From Blepharisma japonicum (Eukaryota; Ciliophora; Heterotrichea; Heterotrichida; Blepharismidae), in NCBI GenBank assembly GCA_949751835.1, contig CATKHK010000098.1, positions 1 through 64,000 on the forward strand: DNA of 64,000 nucleotides, given 5' to 3'. Shown here piece by piece: positions 47,621 to 59,148 of this stretch; the first letter of the stretch is position 1, and each line of letters starts with the position of its first letter. The notes beneath the pieces were generated by a model. It worked only from the letters and a program-made list of their open reading frames with translations. It made no database searches and was not told the origin of the DNA. Made by a program: the position numbers and the translations under genes.

Positions 47621-49087
47621 ATATAAATATTGTAGATGAATTAAATTTTACCATTTCATAGAGCTTTAAAAATACAATTAATATTCTATTTGTAAAAATT
47701 TCAAATATTTATATGTAGAAGGCTAAAATAGAAAATTATTCAAGCTTTTTTGTTTTATAATATTGTTTTCTAATAGTTGAATCTTTAGTTATCGTTAAGA
47801 ATTTAAAATCATAAGTTAATATAAAAATCAATAAATGCTGACTATAAGGGGAAATCCATAGAAGCTTCATATGGTTTTGAATATATTAAACCTATAAAAA
47901 TCTAAACTGTTTTTTACGCAATCCTTTTATGCTTATAAATGGAATATTATTTGATAGACTCTATATTATAAATACATAAATAATTAGCTAAAGATATTCA
48001 ATTTTGCAGAATAAGTGGATTAGCTTGTGTTCTTTGCTTTTCGACTCTCCAGTTTCATGCATAGAGCTCAAAGAAAAAATTCTTATTTCAGCCAATACTC
48101 AAGAAGAAGAGTCGGGGATAAGAGTATACGACATAATCTTGGATTTTTATAGCTAGAGTATTATTGCCAATAAAAAATTGAGCAAGGGTCTGCTTAGGAA
48201 TATGTTTAAAAATAATGGAAAATTATTGCATAATATTATATAAAGTGTATACAACCCAAGATCCTTTTTCAGAAAGAACACTAGTATTTACCTTGGTAGA
48301 TCAAGTATTTAATTTTAATTTTCCTACTAAAGTGCTTTATGAAGTATCAATATTCATTTTATATGAGTTTAATTTATCAAATTTTATACCAAAAGAAGCT
48401 GCAAACATAAATAGCTTATAAACAGGTATAAAAAATTCAAAAATGATTATATTGGAAAAGAAACCCTAAAAGACACACGATAATAAAACTTTTTGTTAAA
48501 TTTAATCTTGAATTAAACTAAATTAGAACGTATTTATAGATTAATATTTTTGAATAATTAACTTAATGCTTTATAAGGAGTATTATTATAAATTTAAATC
48601 TTAATACAGGTATGATCCTTCAATCTTAGCCTCAAATATCAGTTAATAATTAAATATAAATATAAAGGGGGATAAATTTTAAGTGTCCATAATTCCATTC
48701 CCTATTATTTTAGGCTAATTTCTAAATACTTTGATTTTGCAAAATTTTCCCTATTTCTATCAAAGTAAAAATCTAAACTCATGCCAATGTGTCTAAATCA
48801 GTTTTCAGATCTACAATAGTATTTCAGGATTTGAAATGCATCAATGCAATTTAATTTAAATGTTTAACCTAAAACCTATATTTCAGGTTAATTTATTAGT
48901 AAGCGCTTTTATTTTATTAAAAATTTATTATCATAACTTGTTTAAAAATTCATATAGCACACTAATGATTTCTGTAAAATAATAATTATCTTTCACAAAG
49001 CTTTCTCACCAATTTTTCCAAAAATTTTTCTAATGAAAATCAGCTCAGCATATCTCAATCTCATTTACGTTTAAATTTAGCAATAAA
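47621..49087. other. 1.4-kb stretch without recognised gene
   Basis: AT-rich. A 68-codon frame at 48215-48421 (plus) starts with ATG but has no recognised family, and the sequence just before it looks like broken coding sequence. The last 100 bases must contain the CcmE promoter. Confidence 0.4.
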
Positions 49088-49636
49088 ATGTGGAAAGTCA
49101 CTTATCGAGGATTTTCCAACATAATCCCCAAAAAAGACTCAGGCGGTTGGCTAAAAGCTGCCAAGGCCAAGTTTTTTGGCAGATCAACCGTCTATAGAAT
49201 GCTTCTCACTGGGAGTATCGCATCTACCCTCGCCATCTGATATTTAACTAACCCAAGACCTCTTGAAAGATCTGAAGCCCGCCGCTATATACAGCCAGCT
49301 GAAGTCCTCGAGCTCGGGGTCCAATTTGACTACAATGAATGCTACCTCGTCGGAATCATCAAGCCTGGGTCCTTAAAAATCGAAAAAAACACAAAAATCC
49401 ATGACTTCATTGTTACTGATTTTATTCACGAAATCAAAGTACATTTTGAAGGTAATTTACCAATGACTGCAAGGGAAGGGGAAACAGTCAGACTTCAAGG
49501 CGAATTTGTTGATGAATACAACCCCGTAGACCTGGTCGCTCGAAGTGTACAGGGAGCCCATGACAGTGAAAAGACCAAGGTATCGTACCAGACGAGGACT
49601 AAAGATATACAAATTAAATCAAAGCCCATGAATTAA
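49088..49636 (+). CDS. ccmE: CcmE-like haem chaperone, mitochondrial
   Basis: 182 residues, ATG 49088 to TAA, with one TGA Trp at the end of the membrane segment. A basic N-terminus suitable for mitochondrial targeting is followed by one membrane segment (MLLTGSIASTLAIWYL) and the CcmE OB-fold domain: VGIIKPGSLKI, FIVTDFIHEIKVHFEGNLP, REGETVRLQGEF. His158 in QGAHDSEK corresponds to the haem-binding His of the KHDE motif. CcmE carries haem to cytochrome c in the System I maturation pathway, which ciliate mitochondria are known to use. Missed by a standard-code reading because of the TGA. Confidence 0.85.
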
Positions 49637-49674
49637 TATAGGATTTTTATATAATAAGAGAACTATTTATAAAT

Positions 49675-50433
49675 ATGAATGACCTTACTCAGGGTGAAAG
49701 GACTTTAATGCTGGTACTGACTGGGATAACGAACTTTATATATATTCCAGCATTGTATGTGATTTATAAGAAAGAGCTTTATTTTCAGTTCCATATCGGC
49801 CTTTTTACCATGATTACGTCTTTTCTGTATCATTCCTTAGAAAGTGTAGGATGGAAAACTCTTTATTTGTCCATAGGAAATTGGCACAGGCTTGACAATA
49901 TAGGATCAATTATGTGCATGGCTATGTTTTTCATATACTTGATGGACAACTTGTATGCAAAATCTAATGGGACTTATAATTCAACGCATTTCTCACAGAC
50001 TGATTTGCAATTGAACTTGATTTTTCTGTTTATTACACTAACTATGCAGACGAGCCACCCTTGGGACTTAAAAAATACGGTAGTGCCGATTATATTGGCT
50101 GGGGTATTGTGGGCTTTGAAGATGATATTTTATAGGGTTGGGAGATATAATAGATATTATGTTATAAGAGGAGTTGTAGTATTAGGATTTGCATTTTTTT
50201 GCTTTGCAAAAGGGCTTGACGACAGAAATGACTATTTAAGAATTTGGCATGGGATGTGGCACTGCTCAGTTGGGATTGCAAGCTTTTATTTGTGGCAAAT
50301 AGTAGACAAAGACAGAGAAATAAAAGACACAAGAGTTAGAAAATATTGCAGACAACAGAGATTTTCATTCTTCCAAGTCCTGAAAAGACTGTCGTGTCTT
50401 CATTACCTCACAGCAATTAAAAAAGAATATTAA
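49675..50433 (+). CDS. TMEM8/CREST-superfamily membrane protein
   Basis: 252 residues with about seven hydrophobic segments. It has the hallmark residues of the TMEM8/myomaker/alkaline ceramidase (CREST) group: FLYHSLES in an early segment, a W-x-x-LDNIGSI segment and WHGMWHCSVG near the end, i.e. the His/Ser/Asp/His set that binds a metal in the family's lipid hydrolases. The substrate is unknown. Starts 38 bp after CcmE on the same strand. Confidence 0.72.
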   Translation: MNDLTQGERTLMLVLTGITNFIYIPALYVIYKKELYFQFHIGLFTMITSFLYHSLESVGWKTLYLSIGNWHRLDNIGSIMCMAMFFIYLMDNLYAKSNGTYNSTHFSQTDLQLNLIFLFITLTMQTSHPWDLKNTVVPIILAGVLWALKMIFYRVGRYNRYYVIRGVVVLGFAFFCFAKGLDDRNDYLRIWHGMWHCSVGIASFYLWQIVDKDREIKDTRVRKYCRQQRFSFFQVLKRLSCLHYLTAIKKEY

Positions 50434-50520
50434 TTTATGAGTATACGTAAATTTAGCTGAAATTTATTATTTTCCCTTATTTATCTCCTATAAATTTCCC
50501 AATTATATAACCTTTATTAA

Positions 50521-50991
50521 ATGGAGGACTCAGGACTCACATTTGGCAAAATTACTGAGAAAAACATTGGCCAATTCAAAAAAATCAATTTGGCCACCTT
50601 AGCAGTCCACTATAGTGATGCCTTCTACCACGGAATCCTTACTCAATGGAAAGAGCACATCTGGTTCGCATATTTGACTGACATCCCTGTAGGCTCCTTA
50701 GCCGCAAGAGAAGAAGAGCACAACGGTGAGCCTTCCGTCTACATCATGACCTGCAGCGTCTTAAAGCCTTATCGCCGCTTAAAAATCGGCAGCAAACTAA
50801 TCCAACATCTCGAAGAAACAGTAAGGCAAAAGCCACACATTAAAAAAATTTACCTTCACGTGTGGATTTCAAGTCCTGAGGCTTTTGAATTTTATAAAGC
50901 CCTCGGTTTCCAAGTGGTCAGTGAGATACCAGATTATTATAAAGATTTGGAACCACAAGCAGCTTATTTGTTAGAGAAAAGATTAGATTAA
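50521..50991 (+). CDS. NAA50: N-alpha-acetyltransferase 50 (GNAT fold)
   Basis: 156 residues, the usual length of NAA50. Matches along the whole family: ITEKNIGQFKKINLATLAVHYSDAFYH, the strand YIMTCSVLKPYRRLKIGSKL (acetyl-CoA loop; human RRLGIGTK, with the first Gly replaced by Lys here) and IYLHVWISSPEAFEFYKALGF, then YYKDLEP. NAA50 acetylates N-terminal Met-starting proteins and works with the NatA complex. Convergent with the next gene, 16 bp between the stops. Confidence 0.88.
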   Translation: MEDSGLTFGKITEKNIGQFKKINLATLAVHYSDAFYHGILTQWKEHIWFAYLTDIPVGSLAAREEEHNGEPSVYIMTCSVLKPYRRLKIGSKLIQHLEETVRQKPHIKKIYLHVWISSPEAFEFYKALGFQVVSEIPDYYKDLEPQAAYLLEKRLD

Positions 50992-51007
50992 TAAATAAAG
51001 AATTTTA

Positions 51008-51682
51008 TTAGGTCATTTTTTGGTATAATTTGGAGATGTCGGATTGGAAAGATGATGGGAGGGATAAGCCAGAGTTTTTGAGGAGATTTAGGAGCTCTTC
51101 GCTATTTTCTTTGGGATTTTCTGATTTGGCATTTTGGATACCATTGTAAATATTTAATAAAGTTTCAGTGTCCATTTCTTGGACATTTCTAATAAATTGT
51201 GAAGCTGTTTGAAACTCAGGGGAGTTTTCAAGCCCTGGAGGGATTCCTTGGAGAGAATTATCATAATCTTTTTGTATATTTTTCATAAGGTTTTGTATTT
51301 CTGTGTCATTTTTATATTGATTTTTACAAGCATCGCCAAAGACTTTTTTTGACGTAGAATATTTTTCGAAAATTTTGTTTTTGGCTTCAGAAAGCAGAGA
51401 ATTTATATGGGATAAAATAATGATGGCTTGCTTAATTTCGCTGTCTTTAGGGTCGCCATGGCTATCTTGTATAAATTTAAAGGCAAATTTTGCTACTTGA
51501 GAAAATATTTTTGTACATTCAGAGTGGAGTTCATTTAGGATTTTCAAGACTTTTTTGCGTGAAAGTGTGTGTTTTTGTGAATTTGATGAATAATAGTAGG
51601 CAAGGTATCCCAGGCTTAAAAATGCAAAAATGCAGATAATGGGAACTTTAATGCTCATCATAAATTGAAATTTATATGACAT
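51008..51682 (-). CDS. hypothetical protein with one N-terminal membrane segment
   Basis: 224 residues, ATG 51682. A membrane segment near the N-terminus (VPIICIFAFLSLGYLAYYY) is followed by a mostly helical, charged region and a C-terminal part rich in Asn/Ser/Leu (LLNLLKNSGLSLPSSF). No family recognised. An alternative start is Met9 just before the membrane segment. Probably a tail exposed to the cytosol or organelle lumen. Confidence 0.65.
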   Translation of the reverse strand: MSYKFQFMMSIKVPIICIFAFLSLGYLAYYYSSNSQKHTLSRKKVLKILNELHSECTKIFSQVAKFAFKFIQDSHGDPKDSEIKQAIIILSHINSLLSEAKNKIFEKYSTSKKVFGDACKNQYKNDTEIQNLMKNIQKDYDNSLQGIPPGLENSPEFQTASQFIRNVQEMDTETLLNIYNGIQNAKSENPKENSEELLNLLKNSGLSLPSSFQSDISKLYQKMT

Positions 51683-53056
51683 AAAACAATTCTCAAACTT
51701 GAAATTTTATATTAAATAAAAGAAATTTTGAAAGTGCATTAAATCAAAGAATAAAATTAGCTTGGCTTGGCGTTGGAGAAAGCTTTCTTAGTAGAGTTTT
51801 TCATAATTTATAGCTGTTAAGATAAAAAATAATTTAAAAAAAGCATAATTATTATTGCAGCAAAGACCAAGAAAGAAAAAATCCCAAAAATTAAGAAAAA
51901 TAATTTGAAATATATCAGAAATTGAAAAATCAGCTTTACACATTGAAAATCAAGACTTTTATAATTATCAATTTAGATATATCCTAAATAGTGTGAAAAA
52001 AATCTAGAATCCCTCAGCATTTCACCATGTAAAACTTCTATCATAAGTTTCAGACAAATGAAAAAATGTAAAGGGTTTTTACAAGAAATTGTTTATAGCT
52101 GATATCTTGAGAATTGGAATTTAGGTTAAAATTTTAGAAATAACACTATGGGCTCAAAAGTTAATTAGAAAATCCCCAAAATCTCAAGAAGTCAAACATA
52201 AATAAAAATTTATAGTAAAAACGAAATTTGTCAAAATTTGTCATTTTCCATAATAATTCTGTAATCGCTAATAAAAATTCAAAAAATATATGGTCTTAAA
52301 GGTTTTAGAAGAGGAAACTACCAAGCTAATTCCACTTTTAAGTCATGCATTGCAAGGGAGTTTTTAGAAGATAATCAGAGGCATGGAGAAAGAATTATGA
52401 TATTGCTTTTAGATATTTGAAGAATGCACAAAATTTGATTATTATAGCTCAAATATGCTTGGGATATTGCTATCTTAAAGGGTTTGGAGTTAGCATTATA
52501 TCAAAACTTCAGAGTGATTTGCCAGGGCGATAAAAATACAAATGAATGGATTAGGAGTGTAATAAAGGGGCAAAAAAGGAATCTGATATGTAATCATATA
52601 AGAATTACTAATATTTATAATAATTTCCAAAATATTTATTCAAAAATAAATTAAATAAAGATAAAATAAGTAATTTTATAATAAAATTTATTATAATTCT
52701 CCTGCTATTTTATTAGCAAATAGCTTTCACTTATGCTCGTGCTCTTGCTCCTGCGCTTTATAGACAAATTTATATCTTTAAAAGTTCCCTACGCTACATA
52801 CTTAGCTTTTTACAATTCGCATTCCTCTTCCATCTATTATAAAAAAGATTTAGCTTTACTTTAAGATGCCAGAAAATGCTCAAAAAGGCTTTGCAGCTGT
52901 AGCAGATATTTGACTTATTAATAGGTAAAGCAGCATAAGACATTATAAAAAGAGTAAACCTCTGTAAGCCAAGCCAATTAAAACTTTTTAAAGAAAGGCA
53001 CTCCTCATTGTGAAATTATTTGCAAAAAATCGTTATTTATATTAAAATTAAATTCA
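51683..53056. other. 1.4-kb stretch without recognised gene
   Basis: AT-rich spacer. No open frame with coding texture, RNA gene or repeat recognised. Confidence 0.45.
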
Positions 53057-55201
53057 TTATTTCATTGATGAGACCAATCGAAGTCCCCTACTGAGACGAT
53101 ATTGGGCATAGGATTCGATATTAAGAGCATTAATTCAGTTTGAATTTCTTGAAGTAACCAATGCAACCCCTCTGCAATTTGGTGTAAATTCTTTTATAAG
53201 CTCAGGATCTTCTGCACCATCAAAAATAAACAACCACGGACGTTTTTGCCTTGCAAGTGCCAACATTATTTGTCTGATGACTTCATCCTTATATAGACTT
53301 GGACTAATTATTCCCAGAGCTTCTGCAATTTTCATATATCCATCTACTATTTGTGACTCCTTCAAAGCCTCCTCAAATCACCATATCACTCCGAATTTTC
53401 CCTGAATCTTATTGACAAACTCTTTAGCCATTTCAGATTTTCCAGCCCCTTCTTTCCCAACAATCGCTATTTGAATCAAAAATCTTAACTTATTTTCTGG
53501 AATTTTTCTTTCTATTTTAGCAATTTCCTGTCGGCGTTGATAATTTTGGCACTGCTTAATCTGGGAGATATTACTAAGATATCCTATGCCATTAATTGAA
53601 GATTTTAATGCTAAAATGCAATATCTTTTGTCAATTTCTGTTCTGCATTTGATAATTTGGTTTTTAACGAATTCAAAGGATTCTCCGTCTTGTTCTCTTA
53701 TATTTCCAAGTATTGAGCTAAGATTATTGATTTTGACCATTAAAGAATTGAAATTTTCTGCTTGATTCTCTTTCAAATCTTGAAATGCTATAAGCAGCTC
53801 TTCAATAGGTTCTCGGCGTATGTCTCAAGTTTCTTCTAGAATTTTTTGAGCATCTTGTACATTTTCTGGATGTAAAAGAATATTTTTTACTCTTTTGTCT
53901 GATTCTTTTTGTATTCTTTCATCTATTACAGCTCGTGCTGTTTCTTGAAATGAGGTTATATCACATGTAGAAATTTTTGCAAGTCCAGATGCTATCTTTT
54001 CCCTAATCCTTCAATTGTCACTTAAGTGATAGCTATGAAATTCGGCAAATTCTAAAAATCCTGGATATTTTTTATCCTCATCATTATTTCCTTCTAAAAA
54101 TTTTTTCCTGATAGCTTCATCTGTACCTTTATCTAAAATAACCGCTTCAATTTTATCCAAAATAATATAAAGCAATTCTCAATTGCTGTCTTTGTAATAT
54201 TTTAAACACCCATGCAACTCATAATAAGCATTTATATCAGTTTTCAATAGATCGCTTAGATAGTCAAAGATTAATGAGTTCAAGGGCAGATCAGAACGTA
54301 TAGCATCTCTTGAACAATTTCAAATATCTTTAAGTAGCTCTAATCCACTATCTAAATCTTTTTTGAGTAAACAGTCCACTAGATGCTTTCCATGCACATA
54401 TAATTTTGAATACCATCTTTCTTCTGTTTTTATTAGTTTTATTGCTGATTTTATAGCTTTTATATCAGCAAGGAGACCATTTTCTGGAAATTCTTTTTCT
54501 TTATTTAGGATTTTATTTTCTATTGATTCGGCAAAGTTAGAAAATTCGTCTTTATTTGTTTTATAGAAGTTTGCTCTGTCTCTTGATTGATGAAAAGCAA
54601 AAAATAATAGCTTTTTGGCCATGTTAGAAATTTCTCTTCTGATAAATATTCATTGCTTATTCCATATGTTCTCTTCATATAAGCACCCCAAAAGCAATTT
54701 TGCAGAGGAGCATGGATTTCCATAATATCCTAAGGGAATATTTCCTAGCTTTTTTAGGGAAGATTTAATATTTTCAATGAACCCACCTTCAGCTCCCTTT
54801 AATAAGTTTGAGAGAGAATCTTGAATTTCTCTTTGAAGGTCTCTTTGTTTTTGATCTAAAGAGCTATAATTTTCATTACGGATATTTGTAATGGCTAGCT
54901 CACTTATTTTTTTTAAGTTAGGCATGATTTTTTGTGAGCCACAACATACTCCTCCTCCATTGAGCCCATAAGGGCCTATAATAATATAATGCTTTCCATT
55001 AGGACTCTCTTTAAAATCAATTAAGAAAGGATTTTTCTTTTCTAGCATTTTTCATGCTTTTGAGGAGTCAATACCTGAATAAATAACTCCTGCGTCTTTG
55101 CAAATAAGTTCTCAAAAAGCTCCAAAGATTTGAGCATTGTTTTGTGATGAAAATTTCACAAATTTTCCAGCCCTTGTTTTAATCAAAAGAGGATCATCCA
55201 T
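53057..55201 (-). CDS. NB-ARC STAND protein without C-terminal effector
   Basis: 714 residues, ATG 55201 to TAA 53057, continuous through TGA Trp codons. N-terminal module (NNAQIFGAFWE; YIIIGPYGLNGGG), helical middle region with KKLLFFAFHQ and NWRIREKIASGLAKI, then NB-ARC with P-loop GKEGAGKS, WLFIFDGAE and GVALVTSRNSN. The protein ends about 20 residues after that, with no winged helix, TPR or kinesin part. The frame is intact, so it could be an expressed truncated form, for example a regulatory partner that co-assembles, or a recent 3' truncation. It is the third intact member of the family. Confidence 0.78.
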
Positions 55202-55626
55202 TTTAAAATTATAGAAGGAATAGTTTCATTATTAAATCTTTAAAAATTCATTTTTAGCTGCTTAAGCGATTTTTATCCTTACTTATATCATATAAAAATA
55301 ATGAGTAGCTGGATAAAATTTTTGAGAAATTTAGATTTTCAGGTAAAAAAAGGAAATTCTAATATATTATTATAAAATAGGTCATTATACAATAAAATTA
55401 TTTCATGCTTCTAGGATTAAATCGAAAACTATGTGGACAGGTTTAAAAGTTATAAACTAATTATTTTATATAATTTATTTTCCACTATTAGAGAACATAT
55501 TATTTTTTAATCTTTTAAAGCGAATTCATGCAGTAATTCCATGAATATGTAATTGAAAAAATTTTATTTCAGTAAATTCTGTGTATATTCCATCTAAACT
55601 TAATTAAATTTTATTAATTTAATAAA

Positions 55627-55815
55627 ATGCATAAATGGTATGAATATAATTTCGAAATTATATTAATTGATGAGACAAGCCGCCTAAAAGCCAGTTTAGT
55701 GAATAAGCTATGCAATCCATAAGCACACTGGAAATAGGATTACTTTAGGAAATCTCGCTCGTCACTTAGAATCTAGAGTGATTATCAAAGTTAAAATATG
55801 AATTTTTAAATTTTA
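55627..55815 (+). pseudogene. degenerate Rab-like gene fragment
   Basis: ATG 55627 region reads WYEYNFEIILIDETSRLKAS, clearly related to the start of the Rab-like genes at 57998-63965, then TAA/TAG stops. The CTTAGAATCT-GAGTGAT-ATCAA-GTTAAAATATGA segment of the other copies is still recognisable around 55769-55810. Confidence 0.6.
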
Positions 55816-56053
55816 TGAATATTCTATGGCTCGTTTTATAATAATTAGTCATAAATTCAGATTCTATGGCCAAAAAATCTAATTCTAATGCTTACTGTTA
55901 TAAAGGCCGATACAAAAAAAAATTACTTCTTAATCTACTTAATATAAAATTAGGTTAATACAACAATTTGACTTTCTATTGTAAAAGAAAAACTATTTCT
56001 ATTGAATTTTGCTTCAAAAATATCAACATAGCCTTTTATGAAATTTTTATTAT

Positions 56054-56383
56054 TTATTTTAGCTCTGGCTTTTCTTTAAGTTTAAAGACTTGTGTTCTCC
56101 CAATTTCATATTGTCTTTTAACTTCTTTAGCTTTTTCTTCTGCTTGAACTTGCTCATCTTTCATTTCATTGAGTTGTGGACCATAGTAATATCTCAATGG
56201 CAAAACAATAAATAATCCAACTCCAAAAATCGCAATTCACAGCTTGTCAAGTTTAAAATCAGTGGAAAATGCTTTAAGAGGAGCTTTTTCTTTATTTTTA
56301 TTAACTGATGCTTCTAGAGATTGAGGGATACTTCTCTTTATATTTCCTCTGTATGCAGCTCCTCGAATAAGACTTCTCAACAT
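56054..56383 (-). CDS. small single-pass membrane protein, probably mitochondrial
   Basis: 109 residues, ATG 56383 to TAA 56054, seen only when the TGA at the start of the membrane segment is read as Trp. A basic, Ser/Arg-rich N-terminus (MLRSLIRGAAYRGNIKRS) looks like a mitochondrial presequence, followed by one membrane segment (WIAIFGVGLFIVLPLRYYYG) and a charged helical tail. Size and layout fit accessory subunits of respiratory complexes, but no family was identified. Confidence 0.65.
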
Positions 56384-57049
56384 TTTTATTTATAAATTTA
56401 TATTTAATTTTTGACTTAAGCTAAAGCTTCTTTCTCATAATTGAATTGCCTTCTTACCAAATTTAAAACCACTAGGTATATTATACACTCTAGCTCTATA
56501 TTTATATTATCTTAACACAAAGCATTGGAATCTTTAACGATTCTTAAAGATTTCCTTTATTCTGAAATCAAATATATTTTTGCAATAGATTGCTATAATA
56601 AACCATATGATTCTAATAAAATTATTTTTAGGTATGAAAACTCGAGTGATAGATTTTTTAAGATTTCCAATCTTCCCTTGGTCAAAATTTATGAGGGATT
56701 AAATGCAAAATTAAGGTTGACTTTATCATCTCCTAGAGAGTAAAACAAATAAAAGCTAAGAAAATAAGAAATCTAACTATAGCTATCTATTTAATCAGGT
56801 GCTATTCCGTTAGATAATTGCTTTTAGATAACATTTTCAGAGCTCTAAATAAAATTATAATTATGTCGAAATTTGTAATTGATTTGAAAAACTCATCAAA
56901 TTACATATAATTCATAATTGAAAAACAATTTTGCTAAATAAATGTGGTTTTGCTTTTCTATATATATTAGAAGCTAAATAGCTATTATGATAATATTTTT
57001 ATCTTTAAAGAACTAAGGATATCATCTGCTTGAAATTATATTCAGAAAA
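56384..57049. other. intergenic, AT-rich
   Basis: Contains a 72-codon TTG-started frame at 56525-56743 with no ATG and no family match, not called. Nothing else recognised. Confidence 0.45.
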
Positions 57050-57393
57050 GCAGGCAAAGAGAATGGTGCCGATCGAGAAACTAATTTAGCCAAAAATAAA
57101 GCCCGATTTTTAATTAACCCCAGCTATGGATGGAGGCTCTTTCTAATTCACAATCTCGAGATAACTGCCACATTTTGGAGTTGCCTATCAGTTTAAGAGG
57201 GTTCACATTTAAAATTGACCATAAACTTGATGAAACTTGGGTTTCTCAGTGAGAATTTTGGTCCCAAACTCGAGGCAGAGAGAAGTTTGGTGTTCGCTCA
57301 AGGAAGGCAATTATTTGTGAGCGTTTTCCATAACCGAGATAATTCTGAGCCTAGGCTGAAAACGCATATTTTCTAGCTTCAATAATTTAATAA
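57050..57393 (+). repeat. conserved 5' flank of Rab-like repeat units
   Basis: This segment (AACCCCAGCTATGGATGGA..., CTCGAGATAACTGCCACATTTTGG, GATGAAACTTGGGTTTCT-AGTGAGAATTTTGG) recurs, with small changes, before the Rab-like frames at about 57720-57997, 60460-60777, 61980-62261 and 63080-63398. It is as well conserved as the coding part, so whole units were duplicated, probably carrying their promoters. Confidence 0.75.
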
Positions 57394-57560
57394 AATGGGA
57401 GAAGAGTATGAGGATATTTCCTATGGGAAAAAAGGAGTTGGCTCGACTAGCTTGTGTTGGCCAAGTGGGTTCCCAAATGATATAACCATTTGCTGCAGGT
57501 TTTCTGTCATTTTGCTGAGGTGCTGACAAAAACAACTTGCTAGTTACCCCCATGGAAACC
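57394..57560 (+). pseudogene. Rab-like gene fragment with P-loop-like motif
   Basis: Follows the conserved flank. ATG 57394 reads MGEEYED, then YGKKGVGSTSL, which matches a small-GTPase P-loop (GxxGVGK[ST]) except that Lys is replaced by Ser. The frame then departs from homology. It is more Rab-like at the P-loop than the other copies, and the sequence is GC-richer. Confidence 0.5.
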
Positions 57561-57997
57561 TGGCTGGCTTGGTTCTATATCTCTTATAATCAAGTAATCT
57601 ATGTTTTTCAGATAAAATTAAACTAAATTTTTCCAGGTATCATTATAAAAAATTTTAAATTTTTAATGTATTTTTTCAGGGTGACCTGTATTTTTTTTCA
57701 GGACAGCACACTCTTAACCTTAGCTACTGATAGTAGCTCTTAATAATTTATAATCGTGAGATAACTGTCACCATTTTGGATTGCCCATAGATAGAAGAGA
57801 GCTCACACAATTAAAATTGACCATAAGTCAGATGAAACTTGTGTTTCTTAGTGAGAATTTTTGTTCCAAATTGAGACAGGAAATTTCTTGATGCTCACTC
57901 AAGAAAAACAATTATTTTTTAAGCACTCATACCCAGAGATAATTCATGAGCCTGAGCTTAAAAATGCTTATTTTCTAGTTTTAATAATATTTAATTA

Positions 57998-58615
57998 ATG
58001 GAAGAAGAGTATGATTACAATTACGAAATTATATTAATCGGTGAAGGAAGCTGCCTAAAAAATAGCTCAGTTTATCAACTATGCAAGAGGTGAATGCAAT
58101 TTAGAAATGGGGCTGAGTGAAGCAGCTGCACACTTTACTTAGAATCTGGAGTAATCATCAATGTTAAAATATGAGTTATTACAACTCCTAGCAGATGGAT
58201 ATCATATTTCTACCCTTGAAAGGTAGATGGAGCTATAATGATATATGATGTGACCGATTGGAAAAGTGTTGGGGATGTCTACTATTTTATTAATCAATTA
58301 AGAGAGGACTCAGGAGATCATTTAAAAATTTTACTTATGGGAAATGTTGCAAACATGAAAAATAGAACTCGTGAAAATCATGTAAAGAAACAAATCAAAA
58401 AAAGAGTTACGGCAGGATTTGCAAAGTATAATCGACTATTATTTGAAGAAGCAGATTGAGATGAGTATAGAGAAGTCCAAAAAGTAGTTGATAAGTTTAT
58501 CAAAAATATTTATGATGAAAATTGTAAGATTTGGAGTAGACTTTTGAATCAAGAGAGTTATTCTGTGTGTTGGATATTGATGAATCTGGATCCAAAATTT
58601 CAAATGCTCATTTAA
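57998..58615 (+). CDS. degenerate Rab-like small GTPase, copy 1
   Basis: 205 residues from ATG 57998 to TAA 58613-58615, open through several TGA Trp. Overall length and pattern are Rab-like: EIILIGEGSCLKNSS (P-loop region), VKIWVITT (replacing VKIWDTAGQE), YPWKVDGAIMIYDVTDW (YYRGADGAIIVYDVTD), then LKILLMGNVANMKNR (KILLVGNKCDL). The G3 Asp/Gln and the G4 NKxD are lost, so guanine binding is doubtful. No C-terminal Cys for prenylation. The last 20 residues differ from the other copies. Confidence 0.65.
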
Positions 58616-59148
58616 CATGCAATGAGCTCTAGTTATTTTAAGTTTGCATTATTAAATGAGTACATAAAATTGCATGATGGGGATTGAATATATAAAGTCT
58701 AAATTTAAAATATAAAACAGTTATTAATAAATCGCCAAATTTAATCATATCTCTCTGATGATTTATAAATTCTATATTTCATCAATGAAAACTATAAGAA
58801 TTTACTTGAGAAAGGTCATTGTCTATTGAGTAGAAGAATACTTTTATTCCATAAATAATAAATTCCCTTTAAATATTAACTATTGCATAAAGGATTAGAC
58901 TTGTCTTAGACACAGCTTAATTCATCGATTTTGTCCAAATATTATCTCTAGAGTTAGTAGCCATTATTTCATTTCTTCAGAACAATAAATGTTTTTATTG
59001 ATATAGCATATCAATCAGTATAAAAATTCTATAGTCTTAAATTAAGTAAGTTCTGTCATTTTAGTTAAGATAAGACGATTTAGTATCCCATATATTTATT
59101 TAGAATATATAGCATATCCTATCAACTCTTAAAATAGATAGTGCTATT
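58616..59148. other. intergenic, AT-rich
   Basis: Spacer between the first Rab-like copy and the third Kelch-like copy. No feature recognised. Confidence 0.45.

Noticed and set aside
56525-56743. 72-codon plus-strand frame
   Set aside because: No ATG (a TAA lies just before) and no family match; kept only as a note in the spacer.
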